Shown here: positions 51,729 through 59,855 of the stretch, piece by piece
Layout: every line of letters starts with the position of its first letter
Numbering within the stretch: position 1 is the first letter of the stretch
Assembly (NCBI GenBank): GCA_018436725.1
Contig: JAHDKT010000026.1
Coordinates: 94,842-158,841, forward strand
Direction of reading: 5' to 3'
Length of the DNA: 64,000 bases
Origin: Synergistaceae bacterium
GTDB lineage: Bacteria > Synergistota > Synergistia > Synergistales > Aminobacteriaceae
Program-made: the position numbers and the translations under genes
Notes under the pieces: model-generated
What the model saw: only the letters and a program-made list of their open reading frames with translations
The model's database searches: none
Told to the model about the DNA's origin: nothing

Positions 51729-52550
51729 ATGAATCAGGAGATTGTATCGGCAATGAAAGAAAAGGCGCGCGCCGTCCGTCTGGGCGTCGTCGACGCGCTC
51801 GGCGTGGACAAGCGCGGGCATCTCGGCGGCTCCATGTCGTGCGCCGACATCGTCGCGGCGCTTTACTTCCACAAGATGCGGCACGACCCGAAGAACCGCT
51901 TCATGCCGGACCGCGACCGTTTCATCATGAGCAAGGGGCACTCGGTCCTCGCTCAGTACGCGGCGCTCGCGGAGGCGGGATACTTCCCGAAGGAGACCCT
52001 GCTGAAGACGAAGACCCTCGGCTGCATCCTCCAGGGACACCCCGAGCGCGAGACCCCCGGCGTGGAGGCGAACACCGGCTCGCTCGGACAGGGGCTCTCC
52101 ATAGGCGTGGGCATGGCGCTCGCCGGAAGACTCGACAAACTGAACTACCGTACATGGGTCGTCCTCGGAGACGGAGAACTCGCCGAGGGGCAGGTCTGGG
52201 AGGCGGCGACCGCGGCCTCGGCGTTCAAGCTGGACAACCTGACGGCCATCGTCGACATGAACGGAATCCAGGCGGTGGGGCGCACGTGCGACCGCTACAA
52301 CCTGGGCAACATCCGCGGCAAGTTCGACGCCTTCGGATGGAAGACCTTCGAGATCGACGGACACGACATGGCGCAGATTCTCCAGGCGCTCGACGACGCG
52401 TCCGAGGTCGGAGGAACACCGTCCGCCATCATCGCAAGGACGGTCAAGGGAAAGGGCGTCTCCTTCGCCGAGAACACGCCCGCCTACCACAACAACCTGC
52501 TGACGAAAGAACAGCAGGAAGCCGCCCGCCGCGAGATCATGGCGATGTGA
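51729..52550 (+). CDS. Transketolase, N-terminal (ThDP-binding) half
   Basis: This 273-residue subunit carries the ThDP/metal site: RGHLGGSMSCADIVAALYFHKM near residue 29, the loop ANTGSLGQGLSIGVGMA near 118, and GDGELAEGQVWEAA...DMNGIQ near 148. It matches the N-terminal third to half of full transketolases and must pair with the next gene product. Split transketolases of this kind are common in catabolic clusters, where they transfer two-carbon units from specialised ketoses. AGGTGAATC precedes the ATG. Confidence 0.93.
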   Translation: MNQEIVSAMKEKARAVRLGVVDALGVDKRGHLGGSMSCADIVAALYFHKMRHDPKNRFMPDRDRFIMSKGHSVLAQYAALAEAGYFPKETLLKTKTLGCILQGHPERETPGVEANTGSLGQGLSIGVGMALAGRLDKLNYRTWVVLGDGELAEGQVWEAATAASAFKLDNLTAIVDMNGIQAVGRTCDRYNLGNIRGKFDAFGWKTFEIDGHDMAQILQALDDASEVGGTPSAIIARTVKGKGVSFAENTPAYHNNLLTKEQQEAARREIMAM

Positions 52551-52563
52551 GGGGGAGAAGAGC

Positions 52564-53493
52564 ATGTTGATGAATCTACGCACAGCCTACGGTGAAGCGC
52601 TGCTCGCTCTCGCGGGAGAGAATAAAAACGTCGTCGCGCTCGACGCGGACCTCTGCGGCTCCACGCAGTCGGTCGTCATCGAAAAGAATCACCCGGAGCG
52701 CTACTTCGAGATGGGGATCGGCGAACAGAACATGATCTCCGTGGCCGCGGGGCTGGCGCTCAGCGGAAAGATACCCTTCGCGCACTCCTTCTCCGTCTTC
52801 GCCACAGGGCGCCCGTTCGACCAGATACGCCAGAGCGTCTGCCTGCCGAACCTCAACGTGAAGATCGTCGGTTCGAGCTGCGGTCTCTCGGACTTCGGCG
52901 ACGGCGCGACGCACCAGTCGTTCGAGGACCTCGCCACGATGCGCGTCCTTCCGCACATGACGGTCCTCTGCCCCGCGGACGGCATCGAGACCAAGTGGGC
53001 CGTGCGCGCCGCGGCGGCCGTCGACGGTCCGGTCTACATCCGCCTGAACCGCAACGACCTGCCGGTGCTCTTCGACGATCAGACGCCCTTCGAGATCGGC
53101 AAACCGATCGTGGTCAAAGAGGGGAACGACGTCGCCCTCGTCGGCACGGGGACGATGACTTCCATAGCCCTCGACGCGGCGGCGCTCCTCGAACAGCAGG
53201 GAATCTCGGCCCGCGTCGTCCATCTCGGAACGATCAAGCCCCTCTGCGGGAAGTCGCTGCGGGAAGCTCTCGGAAACGTCCGGGGGATCGTCTCCTGCGA
53301 GGAGCACACCATCTACGGCGGACTGGGATCGGCGGTTGCGGAGGCCCTCTGCGAGACGCCCCTGCCGATGAAGATGGTGGGCATCCAGGACCGGTACGGC
53401 CAGTCGGCCGTCTGCTACGAAGAGCTGCTCGAGTGCTACGGACTGACCAAAGAGGCCGTCGCGAAGGCGGCGGAAACGCTGCTTCAAAAGTAA
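52564..53493 (+). CDS. Transketolase, C-terminal (pyrimidine-binding) half
   Basis: This 309-residue partner has the catalytic Glu in RYFEMGIGEQNMISVAAGLAL near residue 55 and the transketolase segment DFGDGATHQSFEDLATMRVLP near 115. A C-terminal domain (about 185-305) ends at EECYGLTKEA-like sequence. It is 13 bases after the N-half, with GGGGGAGAAG before the ATG. Together they should form an alpha2-beta2 enzyme; the donor ketose probably derives from dehydrogenase action on the imported compound. Confidence 0.93.
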   Translation: MLMNLRTAYGEALLALAGENKNVVALDADLCGSTQSVVIEKNHPERYFEMGIGEQNMISVAAGLALSGKIPFAHSFSVFATGRPFDQIRQSVCLPNLNVKIVGSSCGLSDFGDGATHQSFEDLATMRVLPHMTVLCPADGIETKWAVRAAAAVDGPVYIRLNRNDLPVLFDDQTPFEIGKPIVVKEGNDVALVGTGTMTSIALDAAALLEQQGISARVVHLGTIKPLCGKSLREALGNVRGIVSCEEHTIYGGLGSAVAEALCETPLPMKMVGIQDRYGQSAVCYEELLECYGLTKEAVAKAAETLLQK

Positions 53494-53520
53494 ACGATAT
53501 TCATACAGGGAGGCGATCGT

Positions 53521-54405
53521 ATGAGCACAATCGGATTCATCGGGCTCGGCATCATGGGGAAGCCCATGGCGAAAAATCTTCTGGCCGGAGGGCTGTCGCT
53601 CGTCGTCTACGACGTGGTCTCCGCCGCGGTGGATGAAGTCGTCGCGGCCGGCGCGACGAAGGGAACGTCCCCGAAGGACGTCGCGGAAAAGTCGGACATC
53701 GTCGTCACCATGCTGCCGAACTCCCCGCACGTCCGCGAGGTCGTCTGCGGCAAGAACGGCATTCTGGAAGGAACGAAGAGGGGGCAGATCGTCGTCGACA
53801 TGAGCTCCATCGCCCCGCTGGCGAGCCGCGAACTGGGAGCGATGCTCGCCGAAAAGGGCGCGGAGATGCTCGACGCTCCAGTCAGCGGAGGGCAGGAGAA
53901 GGCCGAGAAGGGAACCCTGGCCATCATGGTGGGCGGCTCCGAGGCCTCTTACGAGAAGGTGAAGGATATCCTCGCCCTGATGGGCAAGAGCACGCTCGTC
54001 GGCGAACTCGGCGCGGGACAGACGACGAAACTCGTCAACCAGACCATCGTGGCGATCAACATCGCGGCGGTGGCCGAGGGCATGGCCTTCGCGAAGAAGG
54101 CGGGAGTGGACCCGGAGAAGGTCTTCCAGGCCATCCGCGGCGGCCTCGCCGGCAGCCAGTGCATGGAGGACAAGGCGCCCCGGATGTTCGAAGGGCGCTA
54201 CAATCCGGGCTTCCGCATCAACCTGCACATCAAGGACCTCACCAACGTCCTGGAGACCAGCCGTTCGCTGCACATGTCGATGCCGCTCGCGGCCCAGCTT
54301 ATGGAGATGTTCCAAAACCTCGCCGGAGAGGGGCACGAGACGCTGGACCACGGTGCGCTCGGTCTCTTCTACGAGAAACTGAACAGCCTCTCGCTGAAAA
54401 AATAA
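53521..54405 (+). CDS. Beta-hydroxyacid dehydrogenase, tartronate semialdehyde reductase (GarR)-like
   Basis: This 294-residue NAD(P)-dependent enzyme has the Rossmann motif IGFIGLGIMGKPMAKNL and the substrate motif DAPVSGGQEKAEKGTLAIMVGG near residue 120. The catalytic Lys is in GAGQTTKLVNQTIVAINI near 170. Its C-terminal part, NPGFRINLHIKDLTNVLETS, reads like GarR. It probably reduces 2-hydroxy-3-oxopropionate to glycerate or acts on a related 3-hydroxyacid. It sits between the transketolase and TctC genes. Confidence 0.9.
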   Translation: MSTIGFIGLGIMGKPMAKNLLAGGLSLVVYDVVSAAVDEVVAAGATKGTSPKDVAEKSDIVVTMLPNSPHVREVVCGKNGILEGTKRGQIVVDMSSIAPLASRELGAMLAEKGAEMLDAPVSGGQEKAEKGTLAIMVGGSEASYEKVKDILALMGKSTLVGELGAGQTTKLVNQTIVAINIAAVAEGMAFAKKAGVDPEKVFQAIRGGLAGSQCMEDKAPRMFEGRYNPGFRINLHIKDLTNVLETSRSLHMSMPLAAQLMEMFQNLAGEGHETLDHGALGLFYEKLNSLSLKK

Positions 54406-54538
54406 GCCGCCCGCGCACGCGGACGGACCGGTCAAGGGGGGATGCGGAGGGAAAACCGTGACAAGCCAGTCGCGCACCGTTCGAAAAGCTTCCGGAACAC
54501 GAGCAGTACAGCCTTGCATATCAAAAGGAGTGGTCGTT

Positions 54539-55594
54539 GTGAAGAAGTTCGTTTCAATGGTTGCAATCGCACTTGTCATCGTCTTCGTCGTCGCGGGCGG
54601 CGCTGTCGCCTCGGGGAAAGTATGGGAAAAGGGAACGCCTACGGTCATCGTCGGCTTCGGCGCGGGCGGCGGAACGGACACCTCCGTTCGTCCCGTGGTC
54701 GCGCTTATGTCCAAATATCTGAACGAAACGATCAACGTCGCCAACATGCCCGGCGCGGCGAGCGCGGTCGCGGCGGAGCACGTCCTCGGCCTTCCCGCCG
54801 ACGGCTACACGATGTTCGCCACCGGTTCGGGCTGCTTCGGCGGTTTCAAGGTGAAAGAGACCTCCAACTCCGGGTGGGAGGAGTGGACCTCCTGGCATCC
54901 GTTCCAGGGCCCCGCGGCCATCCTCGTTTCCGCGAACGGCGAGCTGAAGACCTTCCAGGACGTCATCGACGCGCTGAAGGCCGGAAAGATCAACATGGGC
55001 GCTTCCGGCTTCGGCAACGGCCCCCACGTGATCATGCAGGCGATCGCTGAAGTTGCGGGCATCAAAGAGATCAACTACGTCACCTTCGACGGCGACCGGA
55101 GTATCGCCACCGCGGTCCTCGCAGGCGAGATCGAGGCGGGCATCGTGACCTTCTCCTCCGCCATCGACATGGCGCAGGCCGGAACCATCAAGGCGGTCGT
55201 CGTGATGACGAAAGAGCCGATGAAGATCACCGACACGATCACCATCGACCCGATCGTCAAGGTGCTCCCCGGCAGCGAAAAGATCCCCGACCTCGGCGAG
55301 ACATGGCCCATCTGCATGCGCCGCGACGCCCCGCAGGAGATCAAGGACAAGATCACCGAGGCCTTCCTCTGGGCGATCAAGCAGCCCGAGATCGAGGAGT
55401 ACACGAAGAAGAAGGGGCTCAACATCGTCGGCCTCACCGGCGAAGACGCGGACCGTTTCATTTCGCTCCAGATCTCCGGATACGCCTGGGTGCTGCACAA
55501 TTCGGGAATGACCGAGAAGTCGCCCGAGGTCTTCGGCATTCCCAAGCTGGCCGACTGGAACTGGGAGACCGAGAAGAAGAAGCTGACGAAGTAG
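54539..55594 (+). CDS. tctC: Tripartite tricarboxylate transporter substrate-binding protein (TctC/Bug type)
   Basis: This 351-residue secreted protein has a signal peptide (KKFVSMVAIALVIVFVVAGG). The Bug-family start is VIVGFGAGGGTDTSVRPVVALM near residue 33, with NMPGAASAVAAEHVLGLPADGYTMFATG near 62. It captures a carboxylate in the periplasm for TctAB. The start is GTG at 54539, preceded by AAAAGGAG; an in-frame upstream start at 54458 would add 27 non-secretory residues. The 133-base gap before it holds no clear element. Confidence 0.92.
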   Translation: MKKFVSMVAIALVIVFVVAGGAVASGKVWEKGTPTVIVGFGAGGGTDTSVRPVVALMSKYLNETINVANMPGAASAVAAEHVLGLPADGYTMFATGSGCFGGFKVKETSNSGWEEWTSWHPFQGPAAILVSANGELKTFQDVIDALKAGKINMGASGFGNGPHVIMQAIAEVAGIKEINYVTFDGDRSIATAVLAGEIEAGIVTFSSAIDMAQAGTIKAVVVMTKEPMKITDTITIDPIVKVLPGSEKIPDLGETWPICMRRDAPQEIKDKITEAFLWAIKQPEIEEYTKKKGLNIVGLTGEDADRFISLQISGYAWVLHNSGMTEKSPEVFGIPKLADWNWETEKKKLTK

Positions 55595-55595
55595 C

Positions 55596-56084
55596 ATGTC
55601 GCGAAAAGTCTACAAGGGATCCGGGGCCGATTTCATCACGGCCGTTTGCCTGGCGCTCTTCGGGGCGGCGTTTTCCATCGCCGCCCTGAGGATGCGCGTG
55701 TTCAACAACTCCCTTCTCGTTTCACCCGGGCTCTTCCCTCTGATTCTCGGAGCGGTCTTCATCCTCCTCGGGCTTCTCCTTCTCCGCTCCGCCGCGAAAC
55801 GAGGAGGGTGGGAACAGGCCTCGCACGTCCTCGGAAGGGAGAACCTTCATGCGTTCGCGATGTCGCCGAGGGTCCGCAAAGCGATCGTTCTCCTTCTCTT
55901 CATCGTCGCGTACGTGACTGCGGTCGGCCATATCCCCTTTCTGTGGGCCACGGCGGGGTACCTTCTGGTCACCTTCATCTACCTCAAGGCGATGAAGCCG
56001 CACTGGATACTGCTGCTCTCTTTTCTGGCGGCCTACGTCATCACATTCGCATTTCGGGATCTCTTCCGGATCCCGATGCCGTAA
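55596..56084 (+). CDS. tctB: Tripartite tricarboxylate transporter small membrane subunit (TctB type)
   Basis: This 162-residue protein has four hydrophobic segments: about 12-30, 40-62, 92-110 and 118-155. It has the TctB-like SPGLFPLILGAVFILLGLLLL pattern near residue 43. It begins one base after the tctC stop and 15 bases before tctA. Confidence 0.88.
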   Translation: MSRKVYKGSGADFITAVCLALFGAAFSIAALRMRVFNNSLLVSPGLFPLILGAVFILLGLLLLRSAAKRGGWEQASHVLGRENLHAFAMSPRVRKAIVLLLFIVAYVTAVGHIPFLWATAGYLLVTFIYLKAMKPHWILLLSFLAAYVITFAFRDLFRIPMP

Positions 56085-56099
56085 AGGAGGGACGGACAG

Positions 56100-57647
56100 A
56101 TGGAAATACTGCATCTTCTGGCCGACGAGGCCGTCCAGGTGGGAGGCTCGCTGCTGGGGGCGCTCATCAACCCGACCATTCTCGCCCTCATCTTCGGCGG
56201 CAGCCTCTTGGGCCTTCTCGTGGGCGCAATCCCCGGCCTGACCGCGACAATGGCGCTTGCGCTGCTCATCAACCTCTCCTACGGCATGCCGCTGGAGAAC
56301 GCCGTCGCCTTCCTGCTGGCGGTCTACGTCGGCGCCGTCTCAGGAGGGCTGAACGCGGCGATCATGATCAACATCCCCGGAACGCCCTCGGCAGCGGCAA
56401 CGTGCCTCGACGGCTTCCCTCTGGCCAAGCGGGGAAAGGGGGGGCTCGCCATCGGAACGGGGCTCATCGCCTCGTTCGTCGGCACCATCTTCAGCATTCT
56501 AGTGATGATCTTCCTCTCGCCGCTCGTCTACAAGATCGCGCTCCGCTTCGGTCACTGGGAACTCTTCCTGCTGGCTCTCTTCGGCATCATGATCTGCGGC
56601 ACCCTCTCCGCCGGGAAGGACCCGCTCAAAGGGTGGATCGTCGGCTTTCTCGGCTTCGCCGCCGCCATGGTGGGGATGGAGCAGATCTTCGCCTACCCCC
56701 GGCTGACGTTCGACTTCCTCCAGCTCAAGGGCGGCATCCCGCTTATTCCGGCGCTCATCGGCGTCTTCGGCATCTCGGAGTTCCTCGCGGTGCTCCAGGA
56801 GAACGTGGCGTACAAGATCGACGGAAAGGTCGGGAAGATCATTCCGCCGCTGCGCGAATTTCTCCCCCTCATCCCCTCGGCCATCCGCTCCGGCGTCATC
56901 GGCGTCGTCATCGGCGCCATTCCCGGTGCGGGCGAGGATATCGGGAGCTGGCTCTCCTACGACGTCGGCAAGAGGCGCTCCAAACAGGGGCACAAATTCG
57001 GCACGGGAAGCTACGAGGGGCTGGTCTGCTCCGAAGTGGCGAACAACGCCGTCATCGGCGGCGCGATGATACCGCTGCTCACCCTCGCCGTTCCGGGAAG
57101 CCCCCCCTCGGCGATGTTCCTCGCGGCCGTCTGGCTTCACGGCGTCCGCCCCGGCCCCATGCTCAACTTCGAAAACCCCGGCTTTCTCCCCCTCGTGGCG
57201 GCCATGCTCATCCTCGGCTCGCTCGCCATGCTCTTCTGGGGGCTCGCGCTCGCCAAACCGATGGTGGCCATTCTGAAGATCAAGCGGGAGATTCTGCTCC
57301 CCATCGTCATCCCCCTGACCGTCATCGGCGCGTACGCGGGAGGCGTCCGCATCTTCGACGTCTACCTGATGCTCGCCTTCGGCGTCCTGGGGTACATCCT
57401 GCGGCAGATGGACTACCCTCTGGCCCCGCTCGTCCTGGGGCTGATCCTCGGCCCCCTGGCCGACACCAGCTTCCGCAGGGCGCTCCAGCAGAGCCGCGGC
57501 GCCATCATGCCGCTGCTCGAACGCCCCATCGGAATCATCCTGCTGCTCTGCATCGCGTGGCTCGTCTGGACGGGGATCAAACGCACCAAACAGTACTACG
57601 CCGAACAGGCGGCTCTTGAGGACGGAGAGAACATCTCCGCGGAATAG
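56100..57647 (+). CDS. tctA: Tripartite tricarboxylate transporter large membrane subunit (TctA type)
   Basis: This 515-residue protein has about twelve hydrophobic segments and the TctA signatures LGLLVGAIPGLTATMALALLI near residue 38 and GGLNAAIMINIPGTPSAAATCLDGFPLAKRG near 80. GAIPGAGEDIGSWLSYDVGKRRSK lies near 280. It forms the import channel with TctB. A TctCBA system beside a TRAP system in one operon suggests two carboxylates or two states of one pathway. Confidence 0.95.
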   Translation: MEILHLLADEAVQVGGSLLGALINPTILALIFGGSLLGLLVGAIPGLTATMALALLINLSYGMPLENAVAFLLAVYVGAVSGGLNAAIMINIPGTPSAAATCLDGFPLAKRGKGGLAIGTGLIASFVGTIFSILVMIFLSPLVYKIALRFGHWELFLLALFGIMICGTLSAGKDPLKGWIVGFLGFAAAMVGMEQIFAYPRLTFDFLQLKGGIPLIPALIGVFGISEFLAVLQENVAYKIDGKVGKIIPPLREFLPLIPSAIRSGVIGVVIGAIPGAGEDIGSWLSYDVGKRRSKQGHKFGTGSYEGLVCSEVANNAVIGGAMIPLLTLAVPGSPPSAMFLAAVWLHGVRPGPMLNFENPGFLPLVAAMLILGSLAMLFWGLALAKPMVAILKIKREILLPIVIPLTVIGAYAGGVRIFDVYLMLAFGVLGYILRQMDYPLAPLVLGLILGPLADTSFRRALQQSRGAIMPLLERPIGIILLLCIAWLVWTGIKRTKQYYAEQAALEDGENISAE

Positions 57648-57696
57648 ACGACGAAACGCCGCCGCTGTCACGGGCGGCGAGGAGGGAGAACGGACT

Positions 57697-58734
57697 ATGC
57701 GCGCAGTGGTGAAATACAAGAGAGAAGACGGCAACACGGAAGTACGGGACGTCCCGGTACCGGAGATCGAGGCGTCGGACGTGCTCGTGAAGGTCGCGTA
57801 CATCGGCATCTGCGGAAGCGACCCGCACATGTACCACAACCAGGTCTCCTACCCCATGGCGGTCCCCCTCATCCTCGGGCACGAGTTCTCGGGGACCATC
57901 GAAAAGGTAGGCGCGAACGTAACGAAATGGAAGGTCGGCGACCGAGTGACCTCGGAGACGCACGCCCGTTTCTGCGGCGAGTGCGTCCTCTGCAAGACGA
58001 ACAACTACCGCTTCTGCCGCGAGCGCAAAGGATACGGCTTCGGCGTGGACGGCGCGTTCGCGGAGTACGTCCGGGTACCGGAGCGGATACTGCACGCGGT
58101 CCCCGATTCGGTCTCGCTGCGCGACGCCTCCTGCACGGAGCCCGTGTGCGTGGCCTACAACGTGGTGATCGCGAAGACGGGCGTCAAGGCGGGCGACTCC
58201 GTCGCCGTTCTCGGCCCCGGACCGATAGGGCTGCTCTGCGCCCACATGGCGAAGCTCGCCGGCGCGAGCAACATCGCCGTCTTCGGCGCGCCGGGCGACG
58301 AAAAGCGCCTTGAAATAGCGAAGCAGTACGGCGCGACGGAGACGCACCTCCTCGACGGCTCCTCGGACCCCAAGAACGTGGCCGCGAAGTTCAACGGAGG
58401 GTACGGATTCGACTCCGTCATCGACGCGGCGGGCCCGACGGCGACGCTGAAGCTCTCGATGGAGCTGGTCATGCCCGCAGGCGTCATCAACAAGGTGGCA
58501 TGGGGCCCGAAGCCCGTGGACATCAGCCTCGACCCGCTGCTCTCGAAGGGCGTGACCCTCCAGGGGTCGTTCAGCCACTCATGGGACATCTGGGAGAAGG
58601 TCCTCGTGATCATGGGACAGGGGCAGATGCCGCTCGACGCCCTCATCACCCACAAACTCCCGCTCGAGGGGTGGAAAGAGGGATTCGACCTCATCGAAAG
58701 TCGCGAAGGGCTGAAGGTCGTTCTCAAGCCGTAG
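57697..58734 (+). CDS. Zinc-dependent medium-chain alcohol dehydrogenase, copy 2
   Basis: This 345-residue dehydrogenase has the catalytic zinc motif IGICGSDPHMYHNQ near residue 36 and LGHEFSGTIEKVG near 60. The structural zinc cysteines are in CGECVLCKTNNYRFC, and the nucleotide loop is VLGPGPIGLLCAHMAKL near 170. It is only distantly similar to copy 1, so it probably serves another step. It is the last gene of the operon; GGAGGGAG precedes the ATG and a 14-bp hairpin follows the stop. Confidence 0.9.
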   Translation: MRAVVKYKREDGNTEVRDVPVPEIEASDVLVKVAYIGICGSDPHMYHNQVSYPMAVPLILGHEFSGTIEKVGANVTKWKVGDRVTSETHARFCGECVLCKTNNYRFCRERKGYGFGVDGAFAEYVRVPERILHAVPDSVSLRDASCTEPVCVAYNVVIAKTGVKAGDSVAVLGPGPIGLLCAHMAKLAGASNIAVFGAPGDEKRLEIAKQYGATETHLLDGSSDPKNVAAKFNGGYGFDSVIDAAGPTATLKLSMELVMPAGVINKVAWGPKPVDISLDPLLSKGVTLQGSFSHSWDIWEKVLVIMGQGQMPLDALITHKLPLEGWKEGFDLIESREGLKVVLKP

Positions 58735-58757
58735 CGGCACGGAGAACCGGTATTTCA

Positions 58758-58789
58758 AAGAAGGAAGCCGCTCACGCGGCTTCCTTCTT
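58758..58789 (+). terminator. Terminator of the catabolic operon
   Basis: AAGAAGGAAGCCGC and GCGGCTTCCTTCTT are perfect 14-bp arms with a TCAC loop, 24 bases after the stop. The 3' side is T-rich but interrupted by C. The remaining 130 bases up to the convergent PfkB gene show nothing clear. Confidence 0.75.
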
Positions 58790-58919
58790 CATCGCGATTC
58801 ACGAGTTCCTCATTCACAGGACCGTACGTATATCATCTCCGCTGCATTCCTTCTCTCCGAAGAAAATCCGAGAGACGTTCACAATCGAACCAAGCACCGC
58901 CGATCCGCGGAACTCGCCC

Positions 58920-59855
58920 TCACTGTTCAGAGGTCATCGACCGATACAGCCTTTCGGCATCCTCTCTCCGGCACAGTTCGCTCCCCGGCGTCATGACGGC
59001 CGCAGTGCCCGCCGCAACCCCGAAGAGGCAGGATTCTTCAAGCGACATGCCCCGCGCAAGGCTCAGGACTATCCCGGCCACCATGCTGTCGCCGGCGCCC
59101 ACCTTGCTCGATATGGGCACTGTCGGCGGTACTATGTGCCTGCAAAACTCCTTCGAGACCATCAAGGCCCCCGCAGCGCCGAGAGAGATCGTCAACGCCT
59201 CGCACCGGCCGCTTTCGACAAGCCTCCGGGCCGCTTCCGCGATCTGCTGTTTCTCCTTGACATCCTCTCCGACCATCTCCCTGAACTCGCGGATATTCGG
59301 CTTGATCAGGAAAACTCCTTCTTTCAGCGCCTCTTCAAGCGCCTCCCCCGAGGTATCGACGATGGTCCTGGCGCCCCGCTCCTTTCCTATGCGCACCACT
59401 TCCGCATAGAAGCCGGCGGGCACGCCTGGAGGAAGGCTTCCGCTGGCTACCAGATAATCGGGAAAAGGTTCCATCCCGGAGAGCTCCCGAAGGAAGCCCT
59501 CCCACTCGTCTTGAGAGAGTTCGGGGCCGGGCATTCCGAAGCGGTACTGCTGCCCGGTGGCCTCCTCGAAGATTGCAAGACTCTCACGAACAGCCCCCTT
59601 TATCGGGAAGGGACGGTGGTGCAGCGCCTCTTCGTCCAGAAGCTCTCGAAGTCTGGTACCAGTCAGGCCTCCCGCCGGATAGAGGAGTACCGACTCCCCT
59701 CCGAGCTTCTTCACGGCTCTGGCGACGTTCACCCCGCCGCCCCCGGGCTCGAATCGGGGCCGGGCGCAGTAGAGCTTCCTTTCGGCGACGACGTGGGATA
59801 CGCTCGAACTCTTGTCGATCGCCGGATTCAACGTAAGCGCAACGATTCTTTTCAC
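58920..59855 (-). CDS. PfkB-family sugar (phosphate) kinase, 1-phosphofructokinase/6-phosphofructokinase-2 type
   Basis: This 311-residue ribokinase-family kinase begins KRIVALTLNPAIDKSSSV and has EPGGGGVNVARAVKKLGGES near residue 37, typical of FruK/PfkB/LacC. The catalytic Asp is in SSKVGAGDSMVAGIV near 248. It phosphorylates a hexose phosphate. The start is GTG at 59855, overlapping the GH65 stop as GTGA. In this operon it may feed glucose units released by the disaccharide enzyme into glycolysis; the exact substrate is uncertain. Confidence 0.88.
   Translation of the reverse strand: MKRIVALTLNPAIDKSSSVSHVVAERKLYCARPRFEPGGGGVNVARAVKKLGGESVLLYPAGGLTGTRLRELLDEEALHHRPFPIKGAVRESLAIFEEATGQQYRFGMPGPELSQDEWEGFLRELSGMEPFPDYLVASGSLPPGVPAGFYAEVVRIGKERGARTIVDTSGEALEEALKEGVFLIKPNIREFREMVGEDVKEKQQIAEAARRLVESGRCEALTISLGAAGALMVSKEFCRHIVPPTVPISSKVGAGDSMVAGIVLSLARGMSLEESCLFGVAAGTAAVMTPGSELCRREDAERLYRSMTSEQ

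Noticed and set aside
52576..54747. A 723-codon minus-strand frame across the transketolase and GarR-like genes
   Set aside because: It spans two real plus-strand genes and their spacer, with shadow composition.
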